DNA from: Bolinopsis microptera
Lineage: Eukaryota > Ctenophora > Tentaculata > Lobata > Bolinopsidae
DNA length: 64,000 bases
NCBI RefSeq assembly: GCF_026151205.1
Contig: NC_087084.1
Location: forward strand, 12,303,453 to 12,367,452
Reading direction: 5' to 3'
Shown here: positions 22,563-35,500 of the stretch, piece after piece
Position numbering within the stretch: the stretch's first letter is position 1
Layout: each line of letters starts with the position of its first letter
The notes under the pieces: model-generated
Seen by the model: only the letters and a program-made list of their open reading frames with translations
Databases searched by the model: none
Told to the model about the DNA's origin: nothing
Position numbers and translations under genes: made by a program

Positions 22563-23911
22563 CCCCAACCTTTACTTGAGCTTAATAGTAAGTAGCCCCA
22601 ACCTTTACTTGAGCTTAATAGTAAGTAGCCCCAACATTTACTTGAGCTTAATAGTAAGTAGCCCTAACCTTTACTTGAGCTTAATAGTAAGTAGCCCTAA
22701 CCTTTACTTGAGCTTAATAGTAAGTAGCCCCAACCTTTACTTGAGCTTAATAGTAAGTAGCCCCAACCTTTACTTGAGCTTAATAGTAAGTAGCCCCAAC
22801 CTTTACTTGAGCTTAATAGTAAGTAGCCCCAACCTTTACTTGAGCTTAATAGTAAGTAGCCCCAACCTTTACTTGAGCTTAATAGTAAGTAGCCCCAACC
22901 TTTACTTGAGCTTAATAGTAAGTAGCCCCAACCTTTACTTGAGCTTAATAGTAAGTAGCCCCAACCTTTACTTGAGCTTAATAGTAAGTAGCCCCAACCT
23001 TTACTTGAGCTTAATAGTAAGTAGCCCCAACCTTTACTTGAGCTTAATAGTAAGTAGCCCCAACCTTTACTTGAGCTTAATAGTAAGTAGCCCCAACCTT
23101 TACTTGAGCTTAATAGTAAGTAGCCCCAACCTTTACTTGAGCTTAATAGTAAGTAGCCCCAACCTTTACTTGAGCTTAATAGTAAGTAGCCCCAACCTTT
23201 ACTTGAGCTTAATAGTAAGTAGCCCCAACCTTTACTTGAGCTTAATAGTAAGTAGCCCCAACCTTTACTTGAGCTTAATAGTAAGTAGCCCCAACATTTA
23301 CTTGAGCTTAATAGTAAGTAGCCCCAACCTTTACTTGAGCTTAATAGTAAGTAGCCCCAACCTTTACTTGAGCTTAATAGTAAGTAGCCCCAACCTTTAC
23401 TTGAGCTTAATAGTAAGTAGCCCCAACCTTTACTTGAGCTTAATAGTAAGTAGCCCCAACCTTTACTTGAGCTTAATAGTAAGTAGCCCCAACCTTTACT
23501 TGAGCTTAATAGTAAGTAGCCCCAACCTTTACTTGAGCTTAATAGTAAGTAGCCCCAACCTTTACTTGAGCTTAATAGTAAGTAGCCCCAACCTTTACTT
23601 GAGCTTAATAGTAAGTAGCCCCAACCTTTACTTGAGCTTAATAGTAAGTAGCCCCAACCTTTACTTGAGCTTAATAGTAAGTAGCCCCAACCTTTACTTG
23701 AGCTTAATAGTAAGTAGCCCCAACCTTTACTTGAGCTTAATAGTAAGTAGCCCTAACCTTTACTTGAGCTTAATAGTAAGTAGCCCCAACCTTTACTTGA
23801 GCTTAATAGTAAGTAGCCCTAACCTTTACTTAAGCTTAATAGTAAGTAGCCCTAACCTTTACTTGAGCTTAATAGTAAGTAGCCCCAACCTTTACTTGAG
23901 CTTAATAGTAA
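22563..23911. repeat. 33-bp minisatellite, about 41 near-identical copies
   Basis: The unit is CCCCAACCTTTACTTG followed by AGCTTAATAGTAAGTAG. Copies differ only at few sites (CCCC/CCCT, CCTTT/CATTT, one TTGAGC/TTAAGC). Since 33 is a multiple of 3, a 447-codon frame runs through it (LSLIVSSPNLY repeats), which I treat as an artefact. Each unit contains GTAAGT, the core of a 5' splice site, on the plus strand. Confidence 0.97.
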
Positions 23912-26460
23912 GAAGATAATAAAGCACCTCTGGAATTAAAACTATTCGTACACACTCCACTATTTCCATAGTCCATACTGCATGCTAGGACATATCTTTA
24001 AACTGGTGTCTGAGATATTCTAGAATAGCATGTATGTGATGGAGTATTGATTGCTGGCTCTAGTCAGTTATTTCTATTAACTGTTGGTGAATGGAATTTA
24101 GTTCAAGGTTCAGGAATTTACGGTAACTCAGGTTCAGGAATTTACGATTTCAGTGAAACCTTATCAGCCCCTGTATACAGAGGGGCATAACTATACATAG
24201 TTGATGTAGGAATATTTACGTTTCTGCGTATATAATATAGAAGATAAATATTAAACTTTATTTGTACTTGAAACGTATTGAACTGGTAATGGTTATCGTG
24301 TTTTAGTCAATCAATTATAACATTTTATCCGAAATTATTGCATGCTGCTCGAAATTATTGCACTGGTACAACCAACAACGAAGCTTAAAGAATGTGTCCA
24401 AATATGTTAGGACGTCTGTTAAGATCGCTTTCTAGATATATGTAGAAAATGTTCTGTACAAAATCATTTAAAATTCTGCATTGAAATGATGTCAGTGTTC
24501 TAGAATAAGACGTATAATGATTAATGAATCGCAGCTTCTAGAAATTCACAATGTGACCTTCCAGATAATTTCGTGAAGGTTCTGGATATTTTAAACCATT
24601 CTGAATATTGTGTTAATTTCGGGCCACCCTGTAGAGTGTAGATGTCTTAAACACGTCTTGACTCTTGGTTCAATGATTTATTAGCTTTATTGTGTAGTCT
24701 GATAATGTTGTATCTAATATAGGCTCTAGTAGTTTCAATCATATTACAAACAGGGCAGTTTTCAAAAGTATTTATAAAAATGGATGATAAAAACAATAAT
24801 GTTTCAGACTGTTGATATTCACCATGACGTGAATTAGTTAGTTTCAAAGTAACATCTTAATAAACACTACAAACACTATATATACTATATACTATATATA
24901 CTATATACTACTACTATATACTACACCTCCTTCATTATAAACACTCCTTATAACAAACAAAAGGTGTAGCTGCCTCCCCACCCTAGTGTACACTGTTACC
25001 ATGGTGATGCAATAGTTTAGTGAGGGTAACGACTAGTACCACCCAGTAAGGGAGTGGTTATATACAAATAACACTGGTCCTATATCTTTACACATCGCGC
25101 CAGCACAGCAGAGATTTCGTATTTTGAGGAGTTTTATAACAACAATATTGGTCCAATATCCTAACTCTTTATATTATCAAGAGAGTTACAGTATGGTGTG
25201 AAAACCATTATTTCAACTTTTAATAGGGTAAAGTACTGAACTCAAGTAAAGTACTGAACTCACGATTACAGATAAAAACGATTGCAAAACTTTCAGTTAT
25301 TAAATAAATAAAAAACAATAATAATTTCATAATGTAACACATAAGGGCGTAAATGTCTGTATAAATTTTGAAACTCGGAAGGAACTTCGATTCCTTACGA
25401 CTTTAAGAGACCGTCACAAAATATTTGCAGACTTCTAACAATATTTGCTGATAATGAACCTATTTTGTGCATAACTTATATAACTTACATATCTTACGCC
25501 AGACTAATGTGTGACTAATGTGTGACTTATGTGTGACTAATGTGTGACTAATGTGTGACTAATGTTCATGTAGTCTCACTAAATATAACTGTACTAGTAC
25601 GCGATTTAGTCACTCAACTTCAAAGCTTCCTGTAAGATCTCAAAACTAAAATGGGCCTATAAATGAAATTGAGTCACTAATTGAGTCATTAATTGAGTCA
25701 CTAATACTGTAATACCTTGATAAAGGCCTGTGCTTCAGGGAAAATGTTTCTCACATTATGCAGACGATTGTGCATAATTGACTGTACTAGCAGTCTGAAC
25801 CTACAATTACTAATAACAACTGTTAGCTCATACACCCGTACTACACAGCTGTTATAGTACATGTGTATTGTGTAAGTAGTTACACTTACTTTGACTTTTA
25901 AGTACCAAGGAATTTTAACTGTTAGGAATTCTAACTATGTAATTGTAAACTATGTAATTGTACTGTACCGCATGACATTAACGGAAGTACTTTTCCATAA
26001 TTTGAGAAGTGTTGGAGTCACGTTATACACAGTACATATGGTGCATATTATTAAATTGCCATAACACATGGACTAGAGGGAATCGTGACTTCTCTCCAGA
26101 GGAGGCTGCCATATATTCACAATTGTATTTTACATTTGCTTGCACAAATTAGCTTTCAGACACCTCATTTAAAAAAAGCGTACATTGTGATGATAAACAT
26201 GTACAGACTGCACTCACACTTAAAGTTCAATTACCCTTCCCTTACAATCGAACAGCAGCTGTGACGTTACACATTTGTGACGTCATACTTGTGTATACCT
26301 TTACTTTATTACTTATGATCTGCTTTGTAAGAGCTTACATTGTGGCAGATCCTCCCCCTCCACCCCCAATATTAACCTATAATTTCTCTAGTAACTTAGT
26401 ATTATGAACTTCAGGTAAAGAGATATATGTAAACAGATTACTAGAATTGCACAGGTGTGG
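23912..26460. other. AT-rich spacer with small tandem repeats
   Basis: TATACTA-rich microsatellite at 24875-24925 and about six 11-bp ACTAATGTGTG units at 25502-25567; ATTGAGTCACTA units near 25670-25705. No supported gene. Confidence 0.6.
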
Positions 26461-26463
26461 TAT

Positions 26464-26535
26464 TTTAGCGAAGTGACACGTGTGAAGTGTCACGTGTGAA
26501 GTGTCACGTGTGAAGTGTCACGTTTTAAGTGTCAC
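26464..26535. repeat. 14-bp tandem array with CACGTG E-boxes
   Basis: About five units of AAGTGTCACGTGTG. Four carry a perfect CACGTG; the last ones drift to CACGTT. Comparable E-box arrays lie at 2512 and 30838 but use different unit lengths and flanks. Confidence 0.85.
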
Positions 26536-26877
26536 GTTATATAATGTGTTATTTGTTATCTAATAACTTGAAGTATTGTGGAAGTGAGATGAAATTCAGG
26601 GGCAGTAATTACAGATAAGTGATAATTCTGCAATATTATGTACTAATCATAGTCTTGTGATGTAAAATTCTTTGAACGTGACAAAAACAGAATTCCTTAA
26701 TTCAGAATACCTAAAACCATGGGCCAGGCAGATGTTTAAACAGTGTTTAGATTAGTTATCAAAATACGCGATTTTAATTGGTTGGTTACTTAAAATGTAC
26801 ATTGGTATGGGCTTGACCTGGTAACTAAACCTTAATCCAATATAACACTGAATTAAAGATAATAAATAATCCTATTA

Positions 26878-27064
26878 CAGTAAAACCCCGATTTACCGTG
26901 CCCCGATTTACCACAAACCCCGATATGCCGCGGCGATTTCCTTTCCCCCAAATAGGGCTTAACATGTATAATGTAAACAAACAAAACCCCGATTTAGCCT
27001 GAACCCCGATTTACCGCAGATGTTTCCTTTTCCCCAAACTCCGAGGTATATCGGGGTTTCACTG
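26878..27064. mobile_element. pogo/Tigger-like MITE, 187 bp
   Basis: The ends CAGTAAAACCCCGAT and ATCGGGGTTTCACTG are inverted and each is flanked by TA (26876-26877, 27065-27066). The CAGTnnAACCCC end and TA target fit the pogo/Tigger branch of Tc1/mariner elements. Internally, ACCCCGATTTACCG-type motifs recur. No transposase. Confidence 0.8.
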
Positions 27065-27066
27065 TA

Positions 27067-29640
27067 TTAATGATCTCATCACAGTAAATATATGTAGTAT
27101 GAAATTTGCGAGGTATTACGTACATAATAACTACACTAACTACTTATATGCAGCTTTCTCACTTAGATTTACGTTACCAAATCTACAGTTAAAATAGTTT
27201 ACAATTTTCTGTGATAAAAATCGATGACTAATAGAGGACAATCATGTACCCGAATTTTGTTTGTTTTGATATTTACAGGTAAAATAAGGATCATTAAGTA
27301 GAGAGCGAATGTTACGTTCAAATACAGTGCAGTGCAGTTGTGCGTATGTAAATTGGTGTTAATTTGTCGTGTTATTTGACTACAGAACAAAGGCAGAAAT
27401 TACCATCAATCATCATCTGCTTAGTTGTAATTATAATGCCTGAACCAAACAATCAGGCTCAGATTTATGGAGTTAGAATTATCTGCGAGATCTATAAGTA
27501 TTAAATAGTCAGCATTTGTAAAACGGAACTTATTATACGTGTTATATTTTAAGGAGGGAATTCAGATACAAACCAACTGATTGAGGGAGACTGATGTATC
27601 GTTAACTAAATTAGAAATTATTCTGCCGTCAGAGTATAAGAGTGAAAAATAAGAGCAATCTAGTTATTACTGGCTAAAAAAGAAAATATACTTTAATCAG
27701 AACTCAGAAGTTATATAATAACTGTACTCTGTTACACCTTTGCTTCACCATATTCCTGCAAAAAAGGAAAAAACTCTTCAAGTACCTTACAAAATCTTGA
27801 CATATTTAAGATGATCATAAAAGATAAACATATTAAGATGATAAAGTCAACCTAAATCTTGATTTTATAGCCAGCTAAATGTGAATCCTCGTGAATTTGC
27901 ATACAACACGACGGATTACGTAGTAACGCGCAATAACCTTCCATCGATTGATGTGCATCCGGCACGCGCGTTTATGTTTGAAGTGGCATAGAAATTAAAA
28001 TACGGCATGAATTTTGTGACCAAAACATTGCCACATAGCCATGTTTTGAGCACGGGGAAGGAAATGTACCCATACTGTAGCAACTGATCAAAGGCAGTAG
28101 TACAACGTATGAACTCCTACTGTTTATTGAAAGAACCACATTAATCACAGAACATCGGCTCCAGCACTGCCAATCCCAAATCTCTAGACTATATACGGAT
28201 TAGCCGGGAGATCAGTTAACAGACCAATTATAAGGTTGGTTAGACCCGCGTTAAAGGGGTACAAGGGATACTTTACCTACATCAGAGAAATATTTATCTC
28301 AGATCAGCATTTCTATACCCACTTAATTAACCGAGATATCTGCATGGCGCTTCGGTGCACAAAAACATACAGGGTATCCCAAAACGCTGAAATTTTGATC
28401 AGTAGGGAGGTTCATATTTTCAAAATGTTAATGAATAATTGTCGGAGTGTGCTGATCGGTTGCTTCTTGGGTTCAACAAAACAATTTCAAGTTCTTACTC
28501 GACCATCTTGTCTGATCGATAGTGTCTTGTCTGATCAATAGTGTCTTGTCTGATCAATAGTGTCTTGTCTGATCGATAGTGTTAATAACTCCACGAGCAG
28601 AGCGGTTGAGAACGTCATCCATCTTACGATGATATTGATATACGGTCTACGAGTCTGATGGAACTTGTACAATGTACTTAATATTGAGCCTACCTATTTG
28701 AGCATGAGCTTTGAGTGCGACGTGCAATATCAGGGCACTTAGTTCGATTGAAACCATTCATATTGTCACAGAGCATGTCCATTTTTTCAAATCCCCATTA
28801 TATGTTAATGTTTCCATGGGGTGAAAGACCCCATTCATCGCAGTCGGATAGTTTCACTGCGTCCAGATTGCAAAACATTGCGAGATCTCACTTTTCGGGA
28901 TCATTATGAGAGTAATTAGTATAGTGGACCAGGGTAGCGGTATGTTGCGATATACTCTGCTCCAATCTTGACATGGCAGAGCAAACTTGTCAAGATTTGG
29001 AGCTCATTCGAAACTACATCATAAAACGTAGGCATCACTGCATTTTAATGTGAACGACCCCTTATTACTTTATTAGTATCACTGAAATAATATTTCCGGT
29101 TTAAAAATTGGACTCATTTGAAAAATCATTCAAAACCGGGGTACGCATAATCACATGTCTTTTTAAAATTTGATATCGATTAAAAATCAATTCTCCTTGG
29201 ATTAGATCGCTGATTGCTAAAACAAAAATCACACGGTATTGTCGTAAATGGGATCGGGATGAATTGTCTGAAACATATTAAATTCTCATGAGAACATTTT
29301 TAATAAAATCTAACATAAATTCTCACAAAATATGATCATGGGACCATTTTTTAATAAAATTTAACGCACATATTTTAACTTTAATAAGAAGTACGCGTAA
29401 AGCAAGTGTGAGAAATGTAAGTAAAGTAAATATGTACGGTTGAGTATAACAGCTTGAGCATGGAACTTTTTACTGCAAAGTAATAACCTAGCCACGTTAC
29501 TGTTTCTTCACTGTCCGTTATTAATAACGTTCGGGTCACATAAAAACTTAAAAACCACGACCGCTTATAGATTTTATTCAATTGTCTGATGAAGTATTAA
29601 AAAAAGGGAGTTTAAGAAGTTCAATTTTGTTTTGTCTGAC
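27067..29640. other. AT-rich spacer with a 19-bp repeat
   Basis: Four 19-bp units (TCTTGTCTGATCAATAGTG) lie at 28505-28580. Near 29047-29062 a solitary TGTGAACGACCCC end of the Harbinger-like MITE family is seen. No supported gene. Confidence 0.6.
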
Positions 29641-29643
29641 TTA

Positions 29644-29816
29644 GGGGTCGTTCAGATATTACGTAATCAGCCGAGGGGGTGGTGTGGTTTTCAGAGGATT
29701 ACGCTATAGTGTAATTTTGACACAATAGCTAATATGTGTGAAACTGATTACGGTGGGGGGAGGGGTTAAAAATTGTCCAAAAAGTGATGACGTAATATCA
29801 ATATGTGAACGACCTC
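29644..29816. mobile_element. PIF/Harbinger-like MITE, copy 2
   Basis: Starts GGGGTCGTTCAGATATTACG, ends ATGTGAACGACCTC, with TTA on both sides (29641-29643, 29817-29819). It shares most of its internal sequence (CAGCCGAGGGGG, ATTTTGACACAATAGCTA, AAATTGTCCAAAAAGTGAT) with the copy at 21265. Different targets (TAA, TTA) show independent insertion. Confidence 0.85.
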
Positions 29817-29819
29817 TTA

Positions 29820-30837
29820 TTTTAAACTTTACACTCGTATTAATGGAGGCCATGTTCATTAATCATAATGGCAAATACTGGCTTTATTTTATTTTATTTA
29901 AAAAAAAGCAAGCTTGTAGTTTCTGGATAGCCTGTAGCAGGCTGAGGCAACGCCTGATTCTAATGCTTCTACAGACCTACACAAGTGCAAGTAAGTAGGT
30001 AAATATTTCTTGCTAGGTATGTGGCACCCATTACGGTAACCATCCATTAAAGTTTTTGCTTTTCGATGTACTACATTGCACAGCTCCCCATTTAACCCTC
30101 ACACACGATTTCTCGAGCATTCAGCTGGGTGAACCCGAAGGCTGCATAGATCCTACGGGATCCTTAGCAGAACGTCGACGACACTCACCCCACGACCAGG
30201 CCAGGCAGACTTGATTTATTACTTTAATAATTAATTTGTGGCTTCTTCGAAGTGCAATAGCCATCATATATCAAGCAGATTAACTGTTTGTATGGGTTGA
30301 TATATTATCTTGAAGATATTATCTTAAATAAATATATTTTACAGCCTCTCGTATCTCCCAGCTAGGTGGTCCCTTTTCCCCTGCACTCTTCTTCAGCTCC
30401 AACTCCCTCATCAGTCATCTATTTTCCCACTAATCACCATGGTCCCTGCTCCTGACTCCACTATCTATTAATATGTGATGTCCTTATATGGTCATGTTAC
30501 TGTGGTGAAACTTCCTTAATCCTTATATCTTTATATGGGTATCAGTAACTGTTTGCTTGGGTCAAAGATATTATCTTCAATCTCATAAAATATATTTTAT
30601 AGCCTCTGATCGTATCTCCCAGGTTATAATATCCTCTTCATTCAAAATACTTACTTGATGAGGAATATTCGATTCGTTGGCCGTATCACATTATTTGATC
30701 CAAAAATGGTTCACCTTCACGATCCTGATTTGATAACATTTTGTTAGCAAATGCTTCTCAGCCTAATGTGATATATCCCACAACGATGGTATTGTACCGG
30801 CATCACCAAGATACGATCTCTGTTCATATGATAAACA
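29820..30837. other. Spacer with an 80-bp diverged direct repeat
   Basis: Segments near 30285-30365 and 30548-30635 share GATATTATCTT, AAATATATTTTA and AGCCTCT..CGTATCTCCCAG. This is probably an old local duplication or dispersed repeat. No supported gene. Confidence 0.55.
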
Positions 30838-30841
30838 TTAA

Positions 30842-30990
30842 ACACGTGATACGTCCACGTGATGTGTCCACATGATATGTCCACGTGATATGTCCACGTG
30901 ATATGTCCACGTGATATGTCCACGTGATATGTCCACGTGATACGTCCACGTGATGTGTCCACATGATATGTCCACGTGATGTGTCCACAT
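30842..30990. repeat. 13-bp minisatellite of CACGTG E-boxes
   Basis: About eleven units of CACGTGATATGTC (variants GATACGTC, GATGTGTC, CACATG). Most units hold a perfect CACGTG, giving an evenly spaced E-box array with 13-bp pitch. Confidence 0.93.
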
Positions 30991-32586
30991 CTGCAAGTTA
31001 AATCTAGTTATCTTGCTTATAAATCTGATAGTGGTACACACCGTTATAATCCTTGTAACAGCAACAGTTCATAGCAATTGAGCTGATTAGCAGGGTAAGC
31101 AACAGTCCCCCCTGTACACGCGTGATTTCATCGCACATTAGATGTCACGTGACAAATCACATGACACTCAAACGTGACGAATCACGCAGCTCGGCACGCG
31201 AAACTGTTTACAATCAGTGATCGGTTTGATTGCTTTCGTGCTGATTAACTGCCATCTTGGAGTTACACGTGTTATTATCAGGCCTATCTTGGGAAAGCTA
31301 TGGTACAGCGAACCCTAGGACCCAAGACTGCGTGGAGTTACACGTGTCCTGAGTTATACCAGCCCTGTCAGGCCCTTTCATTCTGCTTGTAGTTGCGACA
31401 TACATCAAATGACAGTTCATTTTCATTACTTATTGCAGACATTGCTCCGTACAAATGCGCGTAAGGGGAATATGCCGTAATAACGAGTTGCTTTGCCGGT
31501 GCAGAATACAATTACATACCAATTGGCGATATCAGTATCACTCTTAATGCTATTCGTCATCAACTAGTTATTGAATATTCTGCTAATCCTGCTGATTAAA
31601 TTGAAGGGCAACTGTCCGCAACTGCACGGCGCACGCACGCATAGTCACACGTTTATTCATATTGTAAGGTTACTTTGTCATTCGCGACGAAATATTCATA
31701 TGGAAGAGTCAGAGAGGCATTTGGTTTATAACGTTTGCAATTTCATATTAACAAACTTCAAGATGTCAATTGATTTCAATCTGTGTTGCGAAATATGTAA
31801 CGGTGTCCGACGGTCATAGAATATCCATTCCGTACCGGTATCCGGCTAATGCTACTAAGTACTATTGACAAACTCCCGGATTTATTTGTTCGTGTGATTA
31901 ATAGTTGTGGATATATGCTGGTTTTTGTTCAAGCTCTACACCCCTTACTTGATTAGCTCTTTCTCATTTATGTTCCCCTGCCTTGAACTGATATGTCAAG
32001 TGTCAACCAAAACCAAATCAAAACACGAAATTACAGGTTTCTGCAATGAAGCGAGGAGACCCTAAATCAAGAAACAAGAATTGCGCCCGTTGTTTCGTTT
32101 TGGCGGACGCTAGATTTCCATTTCACATTTACTATAAATTTAAGTATAAGCTCCAATCAGCTCACTTCAGTCTTCATGATAATAATATTGATAAATTATG
32201 CATTAAGTACAGGAATTGAGGAAACACTTGAAATTCAGTTCAATTGCCAAAGAACTTAACTTGTAAAGCAAAGAACTTAAATTGTAAGCAAAGGTAACTA
32301 TACTCGTGTACACATCAATACACTACGCGTGCCACGTACAAATTGGGCTTATAACCTAATATTATACATTACATCGTATACATTAAAACACAGTTGCGCC
32401 GCGCATTCATAGATCACAGGCTATCTATACATCACATCTCCGCAAGCAATCCTCGCGCGCGCAACTTTTTCGTTGCATGGTTACTAACGGAAGTAAGGAA
32501 GGACTGACGACATATTCAGACTCACCTACTGCAATCTCCAAAATCCACGTTTTTCTGCAAAAACGTCCATTCGTAACCTTTCACTA
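30991..32586. other. Spacer upstream of receptor B
   Basis: No supported gene. This includes the probable promoter and 5' untranslated region of receptor B, but no defined element was recognised. Confidence 0.5.
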
Positions 32587-35500
32587 TTGCCTTTTTTCAA
32601 AAGGGTGAAAAGGAAAAAATATATCGTTCATGTAGGTTTCCATAATTTAAGAAGAATGAACGGGTTTCAGTACACACCTCTTGAACTGCTGCTGATGAAA
32701 ATAACCCTGATAGTGTTCATTGTAGTGGGAGCAGTGGGTAATCTTGGTGTTATTCTTGCTGTTGTTGGTAAGTGATTTTTGTTGTGTTTATTTGTATTTC
32801 TTTTACTTTCCATGTTGTTTTGCATGGATCAAATCATCCAATTTTATCAAATAATATTCAAAAATATAAAAAGTTTGTTTAATCATATCAATAAAAAGTT
32901 TGTTTAATCATACTAATCTTATCCAGGAATAAAAAAGTGGCGAACTCCTTCAAACGTTCTCTTAGCTAACTTAGCAACAGCTGATCTCATTGTTAACCTC
33001 TGGACCTTCCCCATTACTTTAGCCTCCATCATAAAGGGTAGTCGGGCAGTCAGCGTCAACTTTTGTCGGGTATGAGCTGGGCTTATTTAGATCCGATGAA
33101 TTGAAACGGATTGAACACCATAATAATCGCATACAATTTTTCGTACTCTATTACATGTCATTGATGAATAACCATTTTTCATCATTATACTTATGGTATC
33201 ATTAAACTGTATTATACGTTGGCCTGAATGCTATTTTGGAATGAGAACACTGTTCTGTTACTCCAACCATTCCGGTATACTACACTCATTACTCAACTTT
33301 TTAAAATCTTTTAAAACTTTTAAATCGGTCCAAAAAGTAATACTCACCCCAACCCTTACTATAACTTACAATTTATTAATATTAACTTCTTCAAACGGAT
33401 ATCGTTATCAGTTTACGTCATCTGATTGATATAGCTACATTGTAGCTGCTTCATTAACTAAGATTCAAAGCGTTTTCAACTGATTGCGTTTCAGATAAGT
33501 GGATTTATTGACAATGTGGTAATATTGGTGTCAGTATGGACCCTAGCAGCCAGCAGTGTGGTCCGATTCGTCCACATTACCCGACCAAACCAGTCCAGAA
33601 CTTGCTCTTACAATACAGTTTGTAAGTAATTAAGACTTAAGTAATTAGGTAATTAGGTAATTAATAAAATGGTGAAATCCTCTGGATCAGGCAGAGGTCG
33701 AGTGTTACCGGGATTACTTCTGTAGTAGTTGTACAGCAATACTACGTTCCATTACCTTAGTTGAGTTAGTATTGCTGTACAACTACTACAGTAATAAGTA
33801 AAAACATATTTCCGTGTGCATGTTTCATATTTCAAACAGTATTAGTATTACAGAGATCACCTCTTCGATAAGCACTTCTTTGTTTCAAATTATTCCCAGC
33901 GTTTCACCACAGAACTTTCACAAAAGCCATAGATTTATTTGGATTATTTTAATAATTTACAACCCTCAGATATGAGGATAGCTAGAACTAACCGTAACAA
34001 ACCTGCTATTTGGCTATATAATAATAACTTGCACGATATTTCCTTGTGTTTCAGTAAGGATAACCCTAATGATATGGACGAGCAGCTTGCTTGTAGCTGG
34101 AATGCCCATGTTAGGGTGGGACGAATACGTTTACTCTCCTGTCACTTTCTCCTGCGGTATCCACGGTCTTCCAGGCTTCCACAAGTGAGTTGCAGGTTAA
34201 TTACCTACTAGGTTAATTACCTACTAGGTTAATTACCTACTAGGTTAATTACCTACTAGGTTAATTACCTACTAGGTTAATTACCTACTAGGTTAATTAC
34301 CTACTAGGTTAATTACCTACTAGGTTAATTACCTACTAGGTTAATTACCTACTAGGTTAATTACCTACTAGGTTAATTACCTACTAGGTTAATTACCTAC
34401 TAGGTTAATTACCTACTAGGTTAATTACCTACTAGGTTAATTACCTACTAGGTTAATTACCTACTAGGTTAATTACCTACTACCAAGACGCGGAATAAAT
34501 ATCTTACGAGTATCACCTGTTAACAAATGAATTACCTGGGGGACCCCGGGCTTAGTGTTCATTATAAACACTATTAGACTATTAATTATATTGGAGATAT
34601 GGCGGAATGACAGGCAGAGCTCGGTCCAGTGAGAGTGTTTGTAAAACTTGAATTGTATAACTTTAACCTTACATTAACCTTACTTTCTCAAAAGAGTTTT
34701 TATCGGCAATTAATAACTGCTCGCCTATTTGCTTGATCGTTATTGCAAACTACATACCTAGCAAGAGGATTATATCCTTTTATTAATTCATTACTAGGCT
34801 AGCGTTCAGAATTGATCGAGATTTTGCAGTCGAGATATTTTCAATCATCGTAAATTTTACCAGCCAATCAGACGAATAAGTAAAATAAATGAACGCACTC
34901 CGTGGGGCTGATTAATTGAAGTCACCTAGTTCTCTAGTTGAATGACTGCCAGAACTTTGTTTATTTGTGCCGAACCCAAATAAACTATCATTTATCGAGA
35001 AGAAATCTTAAAATTGAGTAAGATTAAGAAGGTCATAGATAGTGGGGATGAAACAAACCTGAACGATTGCCTGACAATATCAATATTAATATTGATGTTT
35101 CAGCTCCAAGATTCTAACAAAATTTTGATTTTCTCCAAGACTCTAACAAAATTGTTGATGTTTTCTCTAAGATTCTAACAAAAGAACACAATATTTCCTT
35201 GTGTTTCAATAAGGATAATTTATGAACATGTTCTCAGGTACTACTTCCTCTTCTTCTGCATCATCGCATTCCCCGGTCCGTTCGTGCTTATGTCCTTTAG
35301 TTACAGTATGATATTCCTGAGGATGTGTACTGTCCAAAACAACACTCGCAAACAGACGATGAGACAGGTATGTGTTGTTATTACATAATCAAATAATCAT
35401 GATTATATAATTACGTTATGTGATCAAGTTTGTTAAGACAAACAACTTAATTATATAAAGTAGAGCTAGGGTGTATATTTTCTTTATGTTTTGCCTAATT

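Noticed and set aside
22563-23911. CRISPR array
   Set aside because: Units are contiguous with no unique spacers, and the DNA is animal nuclear with spliced genes.
22576-23919. 447-codon frame of LSLIVSSPNLY repeats as a repeat protein gene
   Set aside because: A 33-bp unit without a stop is open by arithmetic. It starts in the array, ends just past it, and has no signal peptide, splice context or flanking coding sense.
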